Assembly (NCBI GenBank): GCA_020056155.1
Contig: JAGVII010000500.1
Span: 1-13,391, forward strand
Direction: 5' to 3'
DNA length: 13,391 nt
Source of the DNA: Afipia sp.
GTDB lineage: Bacteria; Pseudomonadota; Alphaproteobacteria; Rhizobiales; Xanthobacteraceae
Numbering within the stretch: the stretch's first letter is position 1; each line of letters starts with the position of its first letter. The notes under the pieces are model-generated. The model made no database searches and was not told the origin of the DNA. It saw only the letters and a list, made by a program, of their open reading frames with translations. Position numbers and translations under genes: made by a program. Shown piece by piece: positions 12,800 to 13,391 of the stretch.

Positions 12800-13105
12800 A
12801 TGACCATGATTGATCACAACGCAACCACCCTCGGGTCAGGCAATCGACTTCGCGATACTGTGACTAGCTATTTCACTCGGTATCGCTTGGCGCTCTATCT
12901 CTTCTCGGGTGCGGGAATTGTCGTTGGTGTTGCGCTGAACTGGAACTGGCTGGCAGCAGCGGGATTACTCCCTGTCCTAGCGTTTCTGCCGTGCATGTTG
13001 ATGATGTTCATGTGCCTGAAACGCGGGGCTCATTCGCCAAATGATCCGGATGCGGGGCCAACCAAGATCCTACTTTCTCGATCAGGTAAGTCGCCGCAAC
13101 AATAG
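12800..13105 (+). CDS. Small two-helix membrane protein with Cys/Met cluster
   Basis: A 101-residue inner-membrane protein. A polar N terminus (to about residue 26) is followed by two hydrophobic helices, about 29-47 and 50-72, joined by the short turn LNWNW. The second helix ends in PCMLMMFMC (64-72), with two cysteines and four methionines, an unusual concentration of soft-metal ligands at a membrane edge, followed by a basic and polar tail. I cannot name the family with confidence; small membrane proteins with a Pro-Cys-rich second helix are common in metal islands. AAGGAAGAG (12784-12792) is the ribosome site for ATG 12800. An upstream in-frame ATG at 12734 is less likely. It may handle copper at the membrane (inference). 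Confidence 0.68.
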   Translation: MTMIDHNATTLGSGNRLRDTVTSYFTRYRLALYLFSGAGIVVGVALNWNWLAAAGLLPVLAFLPCMLMMFMCLKRGAHSPNDPDAGPTKILLSRSGKSPQQ

Positions 13106-13128
13106 ATGCGCGACCGAACCCATTGACT

Positions 13129-13140
13129 GGCGTGCACGCC
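13129..13140. promoter_or_regulatory. 12-bp perfect palindrome upstream of the Met-rich gene
   Basis: GGCGTGCACGCC reads the same on both strands and sits 40 bases before ATG 13181 in a 75-base intergenic gap. It could be an operator for a dimeric regulator. GC-rich palindromes of this length also arise by chance in such genomes, so the assignment is weak. Confidence 0.25.
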
Positions 13141-13180
13141 GGGGTTCATTCGTAAACTGAAACAGAGAGGATAATCTTCC

Positions 13181-13391
13181 ATGAAAACAGTTGCAACATT
13201 AGCAGTTATTTTGTTCGCCGTTGGAACAGGCTTGGCTGTTGGTCCCGTTGCCCGCGCCCAAGATACCCCGACGCCATCGACTCCGCAGGCCGGCGATCAC
13301 GGCATGATGAGCGGTGATATGAAAGCAATGATGGGTATGATGGGCCAGATGAACCAGATGATGGAGAACTGCAATCGAATGATGCAGAGCA
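13181..13391 (+). CDS. Secreted Met-rich protein, 3' end cut by window
   Basis: The first 70 residues of a secreted protein whose C terminus lies beyond the window. The signal peptide is residues 1-26 (ARA before QD). After a Pro/Thr spacer, the mature part is strikingly Met-rich: 12 methionines between residues 42 and 68, in MM and MxxM patterns (GMMSGDMKAMMGMMGQMNQMM), plus Cys64 and His40. Such spacing is typical of Cu(I)/Ag(I)-binding periplasmic proteins, so a copper-buffering role is likely but inferred. GAGAGG (13164-13169) lies upstream at slightly long spacing. The helical MxxM periodicity resembles the CopA tail and the linker of the cytochrome in this window. Confidence 0.78.
   Translation, partial: MKTVATLAVILFAVGTGLAVGPVARAQDTPTPSTPQAGDHGMMSGDMKAMMGMMGQMNQMMENCNRMMQS

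Noticed and set aside
12634..12813. 59-codon frame continuing in phase after the TGA stop of the 12367 gene, possible readthrough
   Set aside because: No recognisable domain, no selenocysteine-like context visible, and it overlaps the start of the next gene; probably chance.
13115..13123. CGAACCCAT resembling the SigF -10 element, upstream of the final Met-rich gene
   Set aside because: No GTAACC-like -35 lies 16 bases upstream (13093-13098 reads GCCGCA); the nearest GTAAG is 23 bases away.

Overview
The window looks like an alphaproteobacterial accessory copper-resistance island. Overall protein resemblance points to the Bradyrhizobium/Afipia/Rhodopseudomonas group (Nitrobacteraceae). This is judged from family resemblance only; no search was run. 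Every supported gene lies on the + strand, mostly in tightly packed or overlapping arrangements. Both window ends cut a gene.

Layout. (1) Bases 2-1601 hold a periplasmic copper-handling block: the C-terminal part of a multicopper oxidase with a Met-rich tail, a CopI-like cupredoxin, and a CusF-like copper-binding protein. (2) Bases 1756-3941 hold genes with no obvious copper role: a GNAT acetyltransferase, a small membrane ORF that may be a DUF4396 remnant, and an OpgC-family membrane acyltransferase. They interrupt the copper genes. (3) Bases 4007-10934 return to metals: a Tat-type DUF411 protein, a secreted Met/Cys-rich protein, a FixH/YtkA-like protein, the CusB-type adaptor, the CusA-type RND pump, a 44-residue Met-rich membrane protein, and a cytochrome c with a Met-rich linker and an extra C-terminal domain. 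From the FixH-like gene to the cytochrome, successive genes overlap by ATGA or are separated by only a few bases, so they are probably one translationally coupled operon. A possible terminator follows it. (4) Bases 11008-13391 hold an ECF sigma factor and its DUF1109/NrsF membrane anti-sigma factor, then three small genes: an uncharacterised secreted protein, a two-helix Cys/Met membrane protein, and a truncated secreted Met-rich protein.

How it works together (inference). CusA/CusB would expel Cu(I)/Ag(I), with CusF, DUF411, FixH-like and Met-rich proteins binding or passing periplasmic copper. The multicopper oxidase would oxidise Cu(I), and the cupredoxin and cytochrome c may move electrons. 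SigF-NrsF would sense metal through membrane cysteines.

The strongest new signal is a pair of matching promoter-like sequences, TGTAACC-N16-CGAACTCAT. One lies just before sigF and the other just before the secreted orphan gene at 12367. This implies autoregulation and places the orphan small-protein cluster in the sigma factor's regulon. No outer-membrane channel (CusC), CueR, or two-component copper sensor is present in the window. No tRNA, rRNA, CRISPR array or transposase was seen, and no gene-free stretch exceeds about 170 bases.
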